The notes below the pieces were generated by a model that was not told where the DNA came from, made no database searches, and was given only the letters and a program-made list of their open reading frames with translations. The translations under genes were made by a program, and so were the position numbers. This document shows positions 18,379 through 27,596 of a stretch of DNA of 64,000 nt, piece after piece (position 1 is the stretch's first letter; the number at the start of each line of letters is the position of its first letter). Source of the stretch: Brachyspira hyodysenteriae ATCC 27164 (GTDB lineage: Bacteria > Spirochaetota > Brachyspiria > Brachyspirales > Brachyspiraceae); contig NZ_CP015910.2 in assembly GCF_001676785.2 (NCBI RefSeq), positions 2,108,001 through 2,172,000 on the forward strand. The letters are read 5' to 3'.

Positions 18379-18490
18379 ACTATTTACATACCCCGCCCTC
18401 TATACTTTTTTATATAAATTTGAATTTTTAATTTTATTTATATTTGATACTTACATAGAAAAAGCATGCCCGCCCAAGCTTTATTTAAAT
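18379..18490 (+). repeat. GC-edged dispersed repeat, copy E
   Basis: Opens with CTATTTACATACCCCGCCC and closes with CATAGAAAAAGCATGCCCGC then CCAAGCTTTATTTAAATT. It is the clearest match to copies A and C and lies between the flavoprotein remnant and the rpoD terminator, close to where the decayed gene was cut off. Confidence 0.75.
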
Positions 18491-18509
18491 TTAAGACTTT
18501 GCACAAAAA

Positions 18510-18535
18510 AAGGAAGCAGATATTCCTGCTTCCTT
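18510..18535 (-). terminator. rpoD terminator
   Basis: AAGGAAGCAG (18510-18519) pairs perfectly with CTGCTTCCTT (18526-18535) around a 6-base loop. On the minus strand it is followed by seven T, ending the dnaG-rpoD transcript. Confidence 0.9.
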
Positions 18536-18560
18536 ATAGATTTCAATTTTCTAATCGATA

Positions 18561-20324
18561 TTAAGAGTCAAGAAAATCTTTTAACTCTTTTTTCTTAGAC
18601 TGAGCTCTTAATCTTCTTATAGCTTTTGCCTCTATCTGACGAATACGTTCTCTAGTAACCTTGAATACATATCCAACCTCTTCAAGAGTATGAGAATAAC
18701 CATCAACAAGCCCAAAACGCATTCTGATAACTTTCTGTTCTCTGTCCGGCAAACTGTCAAGTATAGAATCGATTTGCTTTCTTAAAATTTTGAAAGTAGT
18801 AATATTCTGAGGACTTTCAAATTCTTTATCTTCTATAAGTTCACCTAAGATAGTATCCTCTTCATCGCCTATAGGAGCATTCAAAGATACAGGGTCTTTA
18901 GCAACATTTCTTACGCTTTTTACCCTACTTTCAGGCCAGCTTAATGCTTTTGCAATCTCCTGAATAGAAGGCTCTCTTCCATGCTGCTGCATATACTGTC
19001 TTAATACCCTCTGAACTTTATTAATCTGCTCTATCATATGAACAGGAACCCTTATAGTTCTAGCCTGATCGCTTATAGAACGAGTAATTGCCTGACGAAT
19101 CCACCAAGTAGCATATGTAGAAAATTTATATCCTTTTTTATATTCAAATTTATCTACAGCCTTGATAAGCCCTATATTTCCTTCCTGAACTAAATCGAAG
19201 AAATGAAGACCTCTATTAACATACTTTTTGGCTATAGCAATAACAAGTCTTAAATTAGCCTTAACAATATGATCTTTAGCCTGAGCAATTTTTCTTCTTG
19301 ATGAGTCTATTTTACGCACCCATTCTACCAAAGTTTCTTTATCAATACGAACTTCATCATAAATATCAGCCATACGAACCTGTGCTTTATGGAAGCTAGT
19401 TATAACAGCCTCTATAGCTTCAGGAGTAATATTAAACTCATCTACAAGTCTTATATATATGTCCTTGTTTCCAGATTCTATCTCTTTATAATAATTTTCA
19501 AAATCTGATATTTCTTTATAGTATCTTTTTTTAAGCTTTTCAAAATACTCTTCTATCTGATTTATTCTGTGTAAATAGAACTTTAACTTTTCAGCTATTC
19601 TGTCTATTTCCATTCTGTTTAATCTTACTTTGCTTAAAAGTTTAACTATACTGTCTTTAACTTCCTCTTGTTCTTTAGTAAGAGCTTTTATTGTTTTTTG
19701 AGTAGTAATCTTTTTTATTCTCTTATCCAAAGATAAATATTTTTCAGCTAATGCTACATACTCTTTTTCAAAGTTTTTATATTTTCTTTCTAATTTTCTT
19801 TTTTCCTGAGTAGAAACATTATATATTCTAGGAGGTTCTAGTATTTCATGTATAGAAACTTTACCTATCTGTACATTTTTGATTGTATTTAATACTTCCC
19901 CTACTACAAGATGAGTATTTAATATTATATTTTCAATTTCAGATTCTCCGGATTCAATCTTCTTTGAATAATCTACCTCATCATCATGAGTAAGCAGACT
20001 AACCTTTCCAATTTCTTTAAGATAAAGTCTTATAGGATCATCATTATTTCCAACTTTATCTTCTACATGTATAAATTTAGCAGCATCATCAATTTTATTT
20101 TGGTTTTTAGAAAGGCTTTCAAACTCTCTTTTGTCTTCAACGATAACAATTTTTCTTGCAGCTAATAATTGAAAAAGTATATCCATTACATCAGTATCCA
20201 TATTATCAATGGCACCGTTGATCTCTTTAAATGTAAGATATTTATTAGTATTTCCTTTTTCAAGTAATTTTCTAATCTTTTCATTATTTTTAATCAAAAG
20301 ATCGCAATCTTCTTCTGTCATCAT
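18561..20324 (-). CDS. rpoD: RNA polymerase primary sigma factor RpoD
   Basis: A 587-residue sigma-70 factor. Region 1.2 is seen at [13 protein letters not shown] (about residues 96-108), region 2 at [19 protein letters not shown] followed by [15 protein letters not shown] (about 370-410), region 3 at [10 protein letters not shown], and region 4 at [13 protein letters not shown] and [18 protein letters not shown] near the C terminus. A non-conserved, Lys/Glu-rich region of about 150 residues sits between 1.2 and 2, as in other primary sigmas. The start overlaps the dnaG stop by 4 bases (ATGA), so translation is coupled; a second Met follows directly. It directs housekeeping transcription. Confidence 0.97.
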   Translation of the reverse strand: MMTEEDCDLLIKNNEKIRKLLEKGNTNKYLTFKEINGAIDNMDTDVMDILFQLLAARKIVIVEDKREFESLSKNQNKIDDAAKFIHVEDKVGNNDDPIRLYLKEIGKVSLLTHDDEVDYSKKIESGESEIENIILNTHLVVGEVLNTIKNVQIGKVSIHEILEPPRIYNVSTQEKRKLERKYKNFEKEYVALAEKYLSLDKRIKKITTQKTIKALTKEQEEVKDSIVKLLSKVRLNRMEIDRIAEKLKFYLHRINQIEEYFEKLKKRYYKEISDFENYYKEIESGNKDIYIRLVDEFNITPEAIEAVITSFHKAQVRMADIYDEVRIDKETLVEWVRKIDSSRRKIAQAKDHIVKANLRLVIAIAKKYVNRGLHFFDLVQEGNIGLIKAVDKFEYKKGYKFSTYATWWIRQAITRSISDQARTIRVPVHMIEQINKVQRVLRQYMQQHGREPSIQEIAKALSWPESRVKSVRNVAKDPVSLNAPIGDEEDTILGELIEDKEFESPQNITTFKILRKQIDSILDSLPDREQKVIRMRFGLVDGYSHTLEEVGYVFKVTRERIRQIEAKAIRRLRAQSKKKELKDFLDS

Positions 20325-22135
20325 AAATCACTTCCTTGATGTAATTTTTCTTTTTGCTTATTAAGTAAACTAATTTTACGTGCTGCTTCATAAATATTAT
20401 CTAAATTATCCAAATTTATATTATTTTGTAATTCTTTTTTTTCGGAGTCTATGCAGCCGCTTTTAATTTTAATAATAAGCTCCTCCAATTTTTCATATAT
20501 ATTTTCACTATATAGTTTCTTCTTGCTTAAAATCTGATTAGCTATATACTCATTACCTAATATATTAAGAGCATCTTCAACACTTGCTTCTTTATTAAGA
20601 GTTAAGAGCCTTATATAAAATTCTCTTGTTATATCTTTCTTAATAAGATCAACACTAATTTCTCTTTCAGCCTCTTTAATTAAAGAAGGATTCAAAGCAA
20701 GTAAATATATCAAACTATTTTCATAGTGAAATTTATTATCTATATTTTTTACTTTTTTATCATATTTTATACCGGAAGCATACTGATTTGCATTATATGT
20801 ATTTAAATAGTCTTTGTTAAAAGCTTCCCTATCAACATTAAGTTTAGAAGCTACGTATGAAATTATCATCTGTTTCTCTGTTTCACTTTTCACAGCGTCT
20901 AAATATTTATAAAAACTATTAATAACATTTAATTTTTCTGCTATAGATAAAGAAGAAATATCTTTTTTTATTTCAGTATCTATAACAAAATCATACCAAT
21001 TAAGTTTATTATTATACAATATATCAAACCGGCTTCTACCATAAACTGTAAAAAATTCATCTAAATCTTTAGTTTCTTGTATAGAAAGTATAGTAAGTTT
21101 TAAATCAAACTTCAACAGTGTAATTACAGCCATTTTAGCAGCTTTTATGCCTGCTTCATCGCTATCTAATGCTAATACTACATTTTTAGTGTATTTTTTT
21201 ATCTCTTTTGCATGCTCTTCTGTGATTGCAGTACCTAAAGTGCCGACAACATTCTTTATACCCATTTTATGGCATGCTATAGTATCCATATAGCCTTCAA
21301 CCAACATTATTTCATCTTGCTTCATTATGTATGATTTAGCAATATTTATACCATATAATGAAGATTTCTTTTTAAATATGAGGCTTTCTTTGGAATTTAA
21401 ATATTTAGGTTCTTTACCGTCTATACTTCTGCCTCCGAAACCTACTATTTCCTCTCTTTCATTTATTATAGGAAACATTATTCTATTAACAAAAGTATCA
21501 TAATAATGATTAGGATTATTCTTGCTTACGCTTACTAAACCTAATATATTCATATTATTTACTGTAATTTTGTTCTCGGCTAATGCATTCATTAAAGCAT
21601 TCCAACTAGGAGGCGCATACCCTATTCTAAATTCTTTTATAATGCTGAATGGTATTTTCCTTGATTTTAAGTATTTTTCAGCATCTTTATAAAAATAATC
21701 ACCATTTTTATCTTTTAAAAACAGGCTTTTTCCAAAAAAGTTGCATGCTATTCTGTTAATTCTTCTGCTTTCTAAATATATTTTATCTTTTTGGGTAGTT
21801 TTAGCAGAAAAGAAACCGCTTACATCAACTGAAAACCTATTGCCTAAATACTGTACAGCCTCTTTAAATGACTTGTTTTCTTTTTCTTTAAGATATGTAA
21901 TAACATTGCCTTTAGCACCGCATGTAAAGCATTTATATATACCTTTAGCATCATCAACAGACATAGAAGGATTTGTTTCCTGTCCGTCTTTATGAAAAGG
22001 ACATTGAACGGTATATTGACTTCCGCCTCTATGTATTACTTTATATCTATCCCTTAATATATCAATAAGAGATACTCTAGACAATAGATTATTTAATTTT
22101 TCAATAAATAAATTATCCACAATAAATAAGCTCAA
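20321..22135 (-). CDS. dnaG: DNA primase DnaG
   Basis: A 604-residue primase that makes RNA primers at the replication fork. The N-terminal CHC2 zinc finger is visible (CPFH near residue 45, then CFTCG near 70), followed by the catalytic core (SREI-type region FRIGYAP near 173) and the TOPRIM fold (MLVEGYMD, then ALDSDEAG), whose acidic residues bind the catalytic metals. The C-terminal DnaB-binding domain is weakly conserved, as usual. It forms the dnaG-rpoD part of the macromolecular synthesis operon; rpsU, usual first gene of that operon in many bacteria, is absent upstream, where a divergent gene lies instead. Confidence 0.97.
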   Translation of the reverse strand: MSLFIVDNLFIEKLNNLLSRVSLIDILRDRYKVIHRGGSQYTVQCPFHKDGQETNPSMSVDDAKGIYKCFTCGAKGNVITYLKEKENKSFKEAVQYLGNRFSVDVSGFFSAKTTQKDKIYLESRRINRIACNFFGKSLFLKDKNGDYFYKDAEKYLKSRKIPFSIIKEFRIGYAPPSWNALMNALAENKITVNNMNILGLVSVSKNNPNHYYDTFVNRIMFPIINEREEIVGFGGRSIDGKEPKYLNSKESLIFKKKSSLYGINIAKSYIMKQDEIMLVEGYMDTIACHKMGIKNVVGTLGTAITEEHAKEIKKYTKNVVLALDSDEAGIKAAKMAVITLLKFDLKLTILSIQETKDLDEFFTVYGRSRFDILYNNKLNWYDFVIDTEIKKDISSLSIAEKLNVINSFYKYLDAVKSETEKQMIISYVASKLNVDREAFNKDYLNTYNANQYASGIKYDKKVKNIDNKFHYENSLIYLLALNPSLIKEAEREISVDLIKKDITREFYIRLLTLNKEASVEDALNILGNEYIANQILSKKKLYSENIYEKLEELIIKIKSGCIDSEKKELQNNINLDNLDNIYEAARKISLLNKQKEKLHQGSDL

Positions 22136-22210
22136 ACATTAAATATCCGTATATTAATCGGATATAAAAATATTAAAAATTACAATTATCCCCATAAATA
22201 AATATCCATA

Positions 22211-22238
22211 AATATAAAAATATTTTAAAAAAAGTCAA
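22211..22238 (-). promoter_or_regulatory. Probable dnaG-rpoD promoter
   Basis: On the minus strand TTGACT (22233-22238), a 16-base spacer and TATATT (22211-22216) precede dnaG, giving a leader of about 70 bases. The tpx promoter at 29801 has the same two hexamers and spacing. Confidence 0.5.
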
Positions 22239-22304
22239 GTATTTTTAATGATTATTGATAAAAATAATATGATTCAAAATCAATTTATTTTATATATTTA
22301 TCAC

Positions 22305-22335
22305 TTGACAAAATTCTGTTTTTTATTATTATAGT
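22305..22335 (+). promoter_or_regulatory. Probable promoter of the hypothetical gene at 22362
   Basis: TTGACA (22305-22310) and TATAGT (22330-22335) are separated by 19 bases, slightly long. The predicted transcript begins near 22342, about 20 bases before the GTG start. Confidence 0.5.
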
Positions 22336-22361
22336 GTGAATATGTTTTGCGGAGACTTATC

Positions 22362-23408
22362 GTGTTTAGTTATTTTCAAAAAAGTCAGAGAAGAAGAAGG
22401 ATCTTAAATAACATAAAATCAAGAAGGATTATAATAGATAAATTTAATATTCCATTGGGTATAGTACCTAGCGAATATGTTTACCCTATAGAGGGTACAA
22501 AAATAGAATTAAAAAATACTGATAACGGAGATATGTATTCATACAAAATATCCGTTTCAGCTGAAAAAATATTTTCATTATATATGAAATTATTAAAATT
22601 ATTTCCATCTTATGGAACTATGATCATAGAAAGAATTAGCGAAGATGTAAACAGAGATTTCGATGTTCTTATGAGTGATCCGGATGTTTCATTAAATGAG
22701 ATAAGGAAAGTATTTAAAAGATATAATGAATTATGGGTTGAGTGCGGATTTGTAGGATTCGGTGTAATAGATGAACTTACAGAGTTTGAAATATTTATTA
22801 ATTTAGATAAAGAAATAGAAATAAACACTTCATATAAAAATATGAAAAAAATTAATCGTATACTACATTCATATAAACTTCTTAATGATAAAGTTTCTTT
22901 TATAAGCGACTATGAGCATATGCATTATTCCCTATCATCTATAGTTGCAGATGAAGGCTGCTCTGAAGCAGATGAATATGTTTTTGATTATTATGATATT
23001 ATAAATAATCTTAAATCTACTTATGGGTTTACAACTATTAATTTAAATGACAATAATAATATAATAAAAACGCCGAAATGGTGGAATGTTACAGTTAAGG
23101 GTTTGGGTAAATGTCAGAAGAGAACTTTTATATCTACATATTACATAGTGGCAAATACAATAGAAGAAATGGAAACTCTAATAGATGAAAAAATGAACAA
23201 TATGAATGTTGATTATTATTATATATACGATTTCTATAATGTTGATCCTAATGATTATAATTATGAAAGCGTAAATGTATCTAATATTCATAATATATCT
23301 TTTGAGAAAGCACCTTTTGGTATATGGGGACAATCTGATGTATTTATATGCAAAGCTAAAAATATAGCTTCGTATTATATTAATAAGAATTATGCAAGAA
23401 CATACTGA
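22362..23408 (+). CDS. Hypothetical protein
   Basis: A 348-residue protein without recognised domains. I place the start at GTG 22362, with GGAG seven bases upstream, rather than the in-frame TTG at 22347. It begins with a strongly basic stretch (SQRRRRILNNIKSRRIIID) and is acidic later, with many Tyr and Asn. No membrane helix or signal peptide. Its end overlaps the NUDIX gene by 17 bases, so they are translated from one message, together with the signal peptidase gene. It may be restricted to Brachyspira. No function can be assigned. Confidence 0.75.
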   Translation: MFSYFQKSQRRRRILNNIKSRRIIIDKFNIPLGIVPSEYVYPIEGTKIELKNTDNGDMYSYKISVSAEKIFSLYMKLLKLFPSYGTMIIERISEDVNRDFDVLMSDPDVSLNEIRKVFKRYNELWVECGFVGFGVIDELTEFEIFINLDKEIEINTSYKNMKKINRILHSYKLLNDKVSFISDYEHMHYSLSSIVADEGCSEADEYVFDYYDIINNLKSTYGFTTINLNDNNNIIKTPKWWNVTVKGLGKCQKRTFISTYYIVANTIEEMETLIDEKMNNMNVDYYYIYDFYNVDPNDYNYESVNVSNIHNISFEKAPFGIWGQSDVFICKAKNIASYYINKNYARTY

Positions 23409-23958
23409 TTACAATTTCAAAAATGCTTTAAAAATAAAAGAACATATTAAATATCAATTTAAATATTGTCCTTACTGCGGTGAAAAAGATTCTTTTATTT
23501 TTAACGATATAAAAATTTTTCAATGCTCAAAATGTAAAAGAACTTATTTTACGAATCCTGCATCTGCTGTAGGAGTTGTTATAGAAACTCCAAATGGAAT
23601 AGTATTTGTAGAAAGAAAATTTGAACCTAAAAAGGGATATATAGATATGCCTGGGGGTTTTTGCGAGCCTTATGAAAGAGCTGAAGATAGTGCTGTCAGA
23701 GAAGTTTTTGAAGAAACTAATATAAAATTAAATAAAGTAAATTTTCTTATTAGCGGATATAATGAATATATATATGATGGTATAATGTATATTACAACAG
23801 ATATATTCTTTTATTCAAATCTAGATTATATCCCAGAGACAGCTGCAAATGATGATGCTTCAAAAGTTCTTTTTATAAAAAGAGAAAATATTGATTTAGA
23901 AAAAATAGCTTTTGAATCTGCAAAAGAAGCTCTTTCTTATTATATAAATAATTTTTAA
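23392..23958 (+). CDS. NUDIX hydrolase with N-terminal zinc ribbon
   Basis: A 188-residue protein. Cys pairs CPYC (C26, C29) and CSKC (C45, C48) form a zinc ribbon, and the NUDIX box is visible as GGFCEPYERAEDSAVREVFE followed by ETN near residues 84-106, matching GX5EX7REUXEEXGU apart from Asn where the final Gly normally stands. The layout, ribbon then NUDIX, is that of NADH pyrophosphatase (NudC)-like enzymes and some ADP-ribose hydrolases, but the NudC-specific SQPWPFPxS motif is not evident, so the substrate is open. It overlaps the hypothetical gene upstream and is followed 37 bases later by the signal peptidase gene. Confidence 0.9.
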   Translation: MQEHTDYNFKNALKIKEHIKYQFKYCPYCGEKDSFIFNDIKIFQCSKCKRTYFTNPASAVGVVIETPNGIVFVERKFEPKKGYIDMPGGFCEPYERAEDSAVREVFEETNIKLNKVNFLISGYNEYIYDGIMYITTDIFFYSNLDYIPETAANDDASKVLFIKRENIDLEKIAFESAKEALSYYINNF

Positions 23959-23995
23959 TTTTTTTTATTAACAATAAGATTTAAATATTTTGATT

Positions 23996-24535
23996 ATGAC
24001 GAATAATAAAAAACAAATTATAGAAATAATATTAGCTTCTTTAAGTGCTGTTTTAATAGCAGGATTTATTAGAATATTTTTCTTTGATACTTATATTGTT
24101 ACTAATAAATCTATGGAGCCTACATTTTTTGAGGGTGATCAAATACTTCTTTTAAAAAAGAATTTTATCTTTAATAGAGTTAAAAATTTCGATGTTATAG
24201 TATTCAATTATAATGATACAAATCTTGTTAAAAGAGTTATAGGAATAGAAGGCGATAAAGTAGAAATAAGAGACGGCGGACTTTATTTAAATGATGAACT
24301 AATAGAACATAAATATTATATATTTTCAAATGAAGATAACGGACTTTATATTTTAGGAAATAATCAGTATTTTGTTTTGGGTGATAATATAAAGGTTAGC
24401 GAGGACAGCAGGTATTTTGGTCTTATAGATGAAGAAGATATAAAAGGACAAGTTATACTTATATTTAGCCCCAAAAAAAGATTTCAGCTATTTAATAATA
24501 TTTTTCATCATAATGATAATAATATTTCTGAATAA
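23996..24535 (+). CDS. lepB: Signal peptidase I
   Basis: A 179-residue membrane-bound type I signal peptidase, which cleaves signal peptides from exported proteins. One N-terminal membrane helix (about residues 8-28) anchors the catalytic domain. The Ser-Lys dyad is Ser39 (NKSMEPT) and Lys79 (LVKRVIG). The GDN...SEDSRYFG motif (box E) is present, with the usual Arg after GDN replaced by Ile-Lys. At 179 residues it is of the short Gram-positive-like size class. Start at ATG 23996 is chosen over an in-frame TTG six bases upstream; neither has a strong ribosome site, so coupling to the upstream gene is possible. Confidence 0.93.
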   Translation: MTNNKKQIIEIILASLSAVLIAGFIRIFFFDTYIVTNKSMEPTFFEGDQILLLKKNFIFNRVKNFDVIVFNYNDTNLVKRVIGIEGDKVEIRDGGLYLNDELIEHKYYIFSNEDNGLYILGNNQYFVLGDNIKVSEDSRYFGLIDEEDIKGQVILIFSPKKRFQLFNNIFHHNDNNISE

Positions 24536-24540
24536 ATTTA

Positions 24541-24870
24541 TTATACAAATATCACCTGAACTAAAAACATATAAATTACAGTACCTGCCCCTATACTTAT
24601 AAGTACATTTCTTTTTATTATATGCAAAACTACTATAACTGCTATAGATATTAATTCAGGTATGGCATAAGGAAATTTTATAATATTAATATCTTTAAGA
24701 CAATACACTACAAGAAGTGCTATCATAGAATAAGGAAGTACTTTACCTAGAAACTGAACATATTTATTTTCAGATAATGATTTATTTATTATAAGAAAAG
24801 GAAGAAACCTAAGAAAAGCAGTTCCAATTACAATCATCAAAGCAGTTATTAACATTTCTGTATTATTCAT
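24541..24870 (-). CDS. azlD: AzlD-type branched-chain amino acid export subunit
   Basis: A 109-residue membrane protein with about four helices, the size and pattern (TFLRFLPFLI near residue 20) of AzlD, the small partner of AzlC in branched-chain amino acid export. Earlier in-frame starts at 24888 and 24882 exist, but ATG 24870 has GGAA eight bases upstream and overlaps the azlC stop by 8 bases, so I prefer it. Last gene of cutC-azlC-azlD; it converges with lepB with only 5 bases between stop codons. Confidence 0.9.
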   Translation of the reverse strand: MNNTEMLITALMIVIGTAFLRFLPFLIINKSLSENKYVQFLGKVLPYSMIALLVVYCLKDINIIKFPYAIPELISIAVIVVLHIIKRNVLISIGAGTVIYMFLVQVIFV

Positions 24871-25582
24871 ATATTTTTCCATCTTCATTATTATTATATT
24901 TATAAACTATGCTTATAGATATAAAAATTAACACCATAGCAAGTATTATAAATATATTAGTTTTAAATATTAAAATCGGTATTGAGCATAAAAGCCCAAT
25001 CAAAGCACCTCTATGATCCTTACTTTCAAGCCATTGTTCTGTAAATATCACAACGAATAAAGCAGTTAAAACAAAATCAAGCCCTTTAGTATTGAAAGTT
25101 ATAAAAGAGCCTATTAAACAGCCTAATAATGTACCTATATTCCAATACATATGATTTATGAAAGACACAAAGAAAAGAAATGCATTTTTATTTATATTTT
25201 CTGGTATATCGGCAGAGCATAGTATTGAAAAAGTTTCATCGCTTAGAGCAAACATCAAATAAGGCTTTATAATTCCTGTATTTTGAAATTTTGACACAAG
25301 AGATATTCCATAAAACCCTACTCTTGAATTAACTATTAATGTAAGTATAAAAGCGTATAGAGGATTAAAAGGTGCTAAAAATAAATAATTAATAGCCGTA
25401 TACTGCATGCTTCCGCAATAGGCAAATAAACTTAAAAAAACAGCAAGCCAAGTATCAAGCCCTTTAGCTTTCATAAGTACTCCATAAGCCATACCCAAAA
25501 ATATATACCCTACAAGAACAGGTATAGTATAAGGAAATGCATATTTTAATGCTGAAATCAAATCATGTTTTTTAGTATTCAT
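24863..25582 (-). CDS. azlC: AzlC-type branched-chain amino acid export permease
   Basis: A 239-residue membrane protein with about seven helices. The N-terminal ALKYAFPYTIPVLVGYIFLG and the YCGSMQYTAINYL segment match the AzlC/YgaZ family, which with AzlD exports branched-chain amino acids or analogues such as azaleucine. Its start lies one base after the stop of cutC, and its end overlaps azlD. Ribosome site upstream is weak, consistent with translational coupling to cutC. Confidence 0.92.
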   Translation of the reverse strand: MNTKKHDLISALKYAFPYTIPVLVGYIFLGMAYGVLMKAKGLDTWLAVFLSLFAYCGSMQYTAINYLFLAPFNPLYAFILTLIVNSRVGFYGISLVSKFQNTGIIKPYLMFALSDETFSILCSADIPENINKNAFLFFVSFINHMYWNIGTLLGCLIGSFITFNTKGLDFVLTALFVVIFTEQWLESKDHRGALIGLLCSIPILIFKTNIFIILAMVLIFISISIVYKYNNNEDGKIYE

Positions 25583-25583
25583 A

Positions 25584-26321
25584 TTATAACTTTGATTTTA
25601 TATTCTTTACTTTGTTTTCATCAGTATATTTAATGCTAAACTCAGGAGGTCTTAAAGCAGCACCCATAAATACATTTTCATTTCTGTATTCCATTAAACT
25701 ATTAACTGTTTTATTTGATGTCATATGATATTCATTAGCTTTTACATTGTCTTTTATATATTCAATATTTCTTTCATTTATTCCGCTTCCTGGCATTATT
25801 ATTATTTTATCATTGTATTTTTCAACCAATTCTTTTAATTTTATTATGCCACTCATAACATTAGCCTCGCCTCCGGAAGTGAGTATTCTCTCAAAACCAA
25901 GCGATATAATATCTTCGCATGCTTCATTTAAATCACGGCTTACATCTATTGCCCTATGAAAAGTAGCCTTACTGCTTCCCCATAAATCTAATAATTTAGA
26001 ACATCTTTCTTTATCAACCCTGCCCTCTTTTGTAAGTATGCCGAATACTATTCCATCAATTTTTAATTCTTTCATGAGTTTTATTTCTTTTTTCATTATT
26101 TCAAATTCAATATCATCATAGCAAAAATCTCCGCCCCTAGGACGAACCATTGCATATATTGCAGCATTTACTTTTTCTCTTGCTAATTCTAAAACGCCAT
26201 AACTAGGAGTAGTGCCTCCCTCAAACATATTGCCGCAAAGCTCAAGTCTGTCAGCTCCGCCTTTTTCAGCATTTATGCAAGACTGAACAGAATCAACACA
26301 TATTTCTATTTTTGTATTCAT
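25584..26321 (-). CDS. cutC: CutC family protein (copper homeostasis)
   Basis: A 245-residue TIM-barrel protein of the CutC family. The ADRLELCGNMFEGGTTPS segment near residues 24-41, the MVRPRGGDFCY segment near 60-70 and the FHRAIDV segment near 141 are the family's conserved loops. CutC was first linked to copper tolerance in E. coli; that role is disputed and its enzymatic activity is unclear, so the name is family-level. First gene of an operon with azlCD, driven by a strong promoter at 26357. Confidence 0.93.
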   Translation of the reverse strand: MNTKIEICVDSVQSCINAEKGGADRLELCGNMFEGGTTPSYGVLELAREKVNAAIYAMVRPRGGDFCYDDIEFEIMKKEIKLMKELKIDGIVFGILTKEGRVDKERCSKLLDLWGSSKATFHRAIDVSRDLNEACEDIISLGFERILTSGGEANVMSGIIKLKELVEKYNDKIIIMPGSGINERNIEYIKDNVKANEYHMTSNKTVNSLMEYRNENVFMGAALRPPEFSIKYTDENKVKNIKSKL

Positions 26322-26356
26322 AATAATGCCTTTTATAAATTAATTAAAACATATAG

Positions 26357-26384
26357 ATTATACTAGAAATTTGCCAATTGTCAA
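26357..26384 (-). promoter_or_regulatory. Promoter of cutC-azlCD
   Basis: On the minus strand TTGACA (26379-26384), 16-base spacer, TATAAT (26357-26362). Its -35 lies in the quasi-palindrome TTGCCAATTGTCAA, which also supplies the -35 of the divergent promoter. Confidence 0.75.
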
Positions 26385-26399
26385 AATATACTATATAAT
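26371..26399 (+). promoter_or_regulatory. Promoter of the exported protein gene at 26435
   Basis: TTGCCA (26371-26376), 17-base spacer, TATAAT (26394-26399), overlapping the cutC promoter back to back. Confidence 0.6.
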
Positions 26400-26434
26400 A
26401 CCCGCCTCATCTATTTATAATAAGGACTAGGTTT

Positions 26435-27526
26435 ATGAAAAAATTATTTATAATGTTACTGCTCAATATAATGTACATATCTGCTTTTGCCGACACCATC
26501 AATATAACGAAGCATTTATTTTTTACTCTTGAAGGAAGCATTGATAAATACCCTATTACAATAAATATACATATTGAAAATCCTGATAATATTACAGAAA
26601 ATAAGAAGTCTTATATAGACGGATATTATAAATACAATAATTTTAATACTCCAATACCTATAAACGGAGAAATGGATAAAAATACTATTAAATTTACTGC
26701 CTTTGATTATGATAATTCTAATAAAAAAGAAGAATTCAGCTTTAAAATAAATAATAGTCAGTTAAATAATATTATTAATTTAGGAAACGGAAAAAAGAGT
26801 ATTGATTTAAAAGGAAGCTGGAAAAATAATAATAAAAAATTAAGCTGTAATATAGATACTATAAAACCTTTAGGGGATAAAATACATACTGTTTATGATA
26901 TATCTGTTTCTAAAGAATATAAAGATAATACTTATGGTTTATCTGCACTTTATATAGAAAATTTAAAATCATCTATATATGAAGGTGAAATCATAAACAA
27001 AATAAACAATACCAATGAAATGATTAAAAAGATTAATGATGATATTGCTAAAGTAAATCTTAATGAAGAAGAAATTTTTCACGAAGTTAATTTTTATAAT
27101 TTTTATAACAAATTTTTTAATGATAATATTTTATGTTTTACAAGCAGTACAGAATACTATTATGGAGGAGCATATCCTGATACTGCAATATCACATTTGA
27201 CATTAGATATTAATAAATTAGAAACAAAAATATTAACTTTATCAGATTTCGTAAATGACAGCGATAAATTTAGAAAAACTTTGCAAAGCGAAATTGATAA
27301 ACATTATAAAGAAATTGGAGAAGATGATTTTACTATTGATGTAATAAATAAATCTGATAGTTTTTATGCTGAAACTTTAATGTCAAGAAATGTTGCAATT
27401 AACAGATATTCTGACGGCATCAGTTTGCATATAAGGTTTGAGCTTCCTCATGTTGTTAGAGCACTTGATGATTTTGAAATATCTTTTGAAAAATTAAAAC
27501 CTTATTTAAAAAAGAATATTTATTAA
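26435..27526 (+). CDS. Exported DUF3298/RsiV-like protein
   Basis: A 363-residue protein with a signal peptide (hydrophobic residues 4-17, cleavage probably after AFA). The C-terminal half has the pattern of the DUF3298/RsiV family: YYGGAYPDT followed by an alternating strand region with LTLSDFV. In relatives these domains are extracytoplasmic, for example in anti-sigma factor RsiV, which binds lysozyme, and in peptidoglycan deacetylases. There is no deacetylase or membrane domain here, so it is a free periplasmic protein with possible cell-envelope binding. Start follows AAGGACTAGGTTT. Monocistronic. Confidence 0.75.
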   Translation: MKKLFIMLLLNIMYISAFADTINITKHLFFTLEGSIDKYPITINIHIENPDNITENKKSYIDGYYKYNNFNTPIPINGEMDKNTIKFTAFDYDNSNKKEEFSFKINNSQLNNIINLGNGKKSIDLKGSWKNNNKKLSCNIDTIKPLGDKIHTVYDISVSKEYKDNTYGLSALYIENLKSSIYEGEIINKINNTNEMIKKINDDIAKVNLNEEEIFHEVNFYNFYNKFFNDNILCFTSSTEYYYGGAYPDTAISHLTLDINKLETKILTLSDFVNDSDKFRKTLQSEIDKHYKEIGEDDFTIDVINKSDSFYAETLMSRNVAINRYSDGISLHIRFELPHVVRALDDFEISFEKLKPYLKKNIY

Positions 27527-27559
27527 TTATTTACCGCTTTAATAATAAATAATCAAAAC

Positions 27560-27588
27560 TTTACTTTTATAGTTATTTTTTGTATAAT
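27560..27588 (+). promoter_or_regulatory. Promoter very close to the Rpn gene start
   Basis: TTTACT (27560-27565), 17-base spacer, TATAAT (27583-27588). Transcription would begin only 1-3 bases before the ATG at 27597, so the message may be leaderless. Confidence 0.5.
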
Positions 27589-27596
27589 AAAATTAT

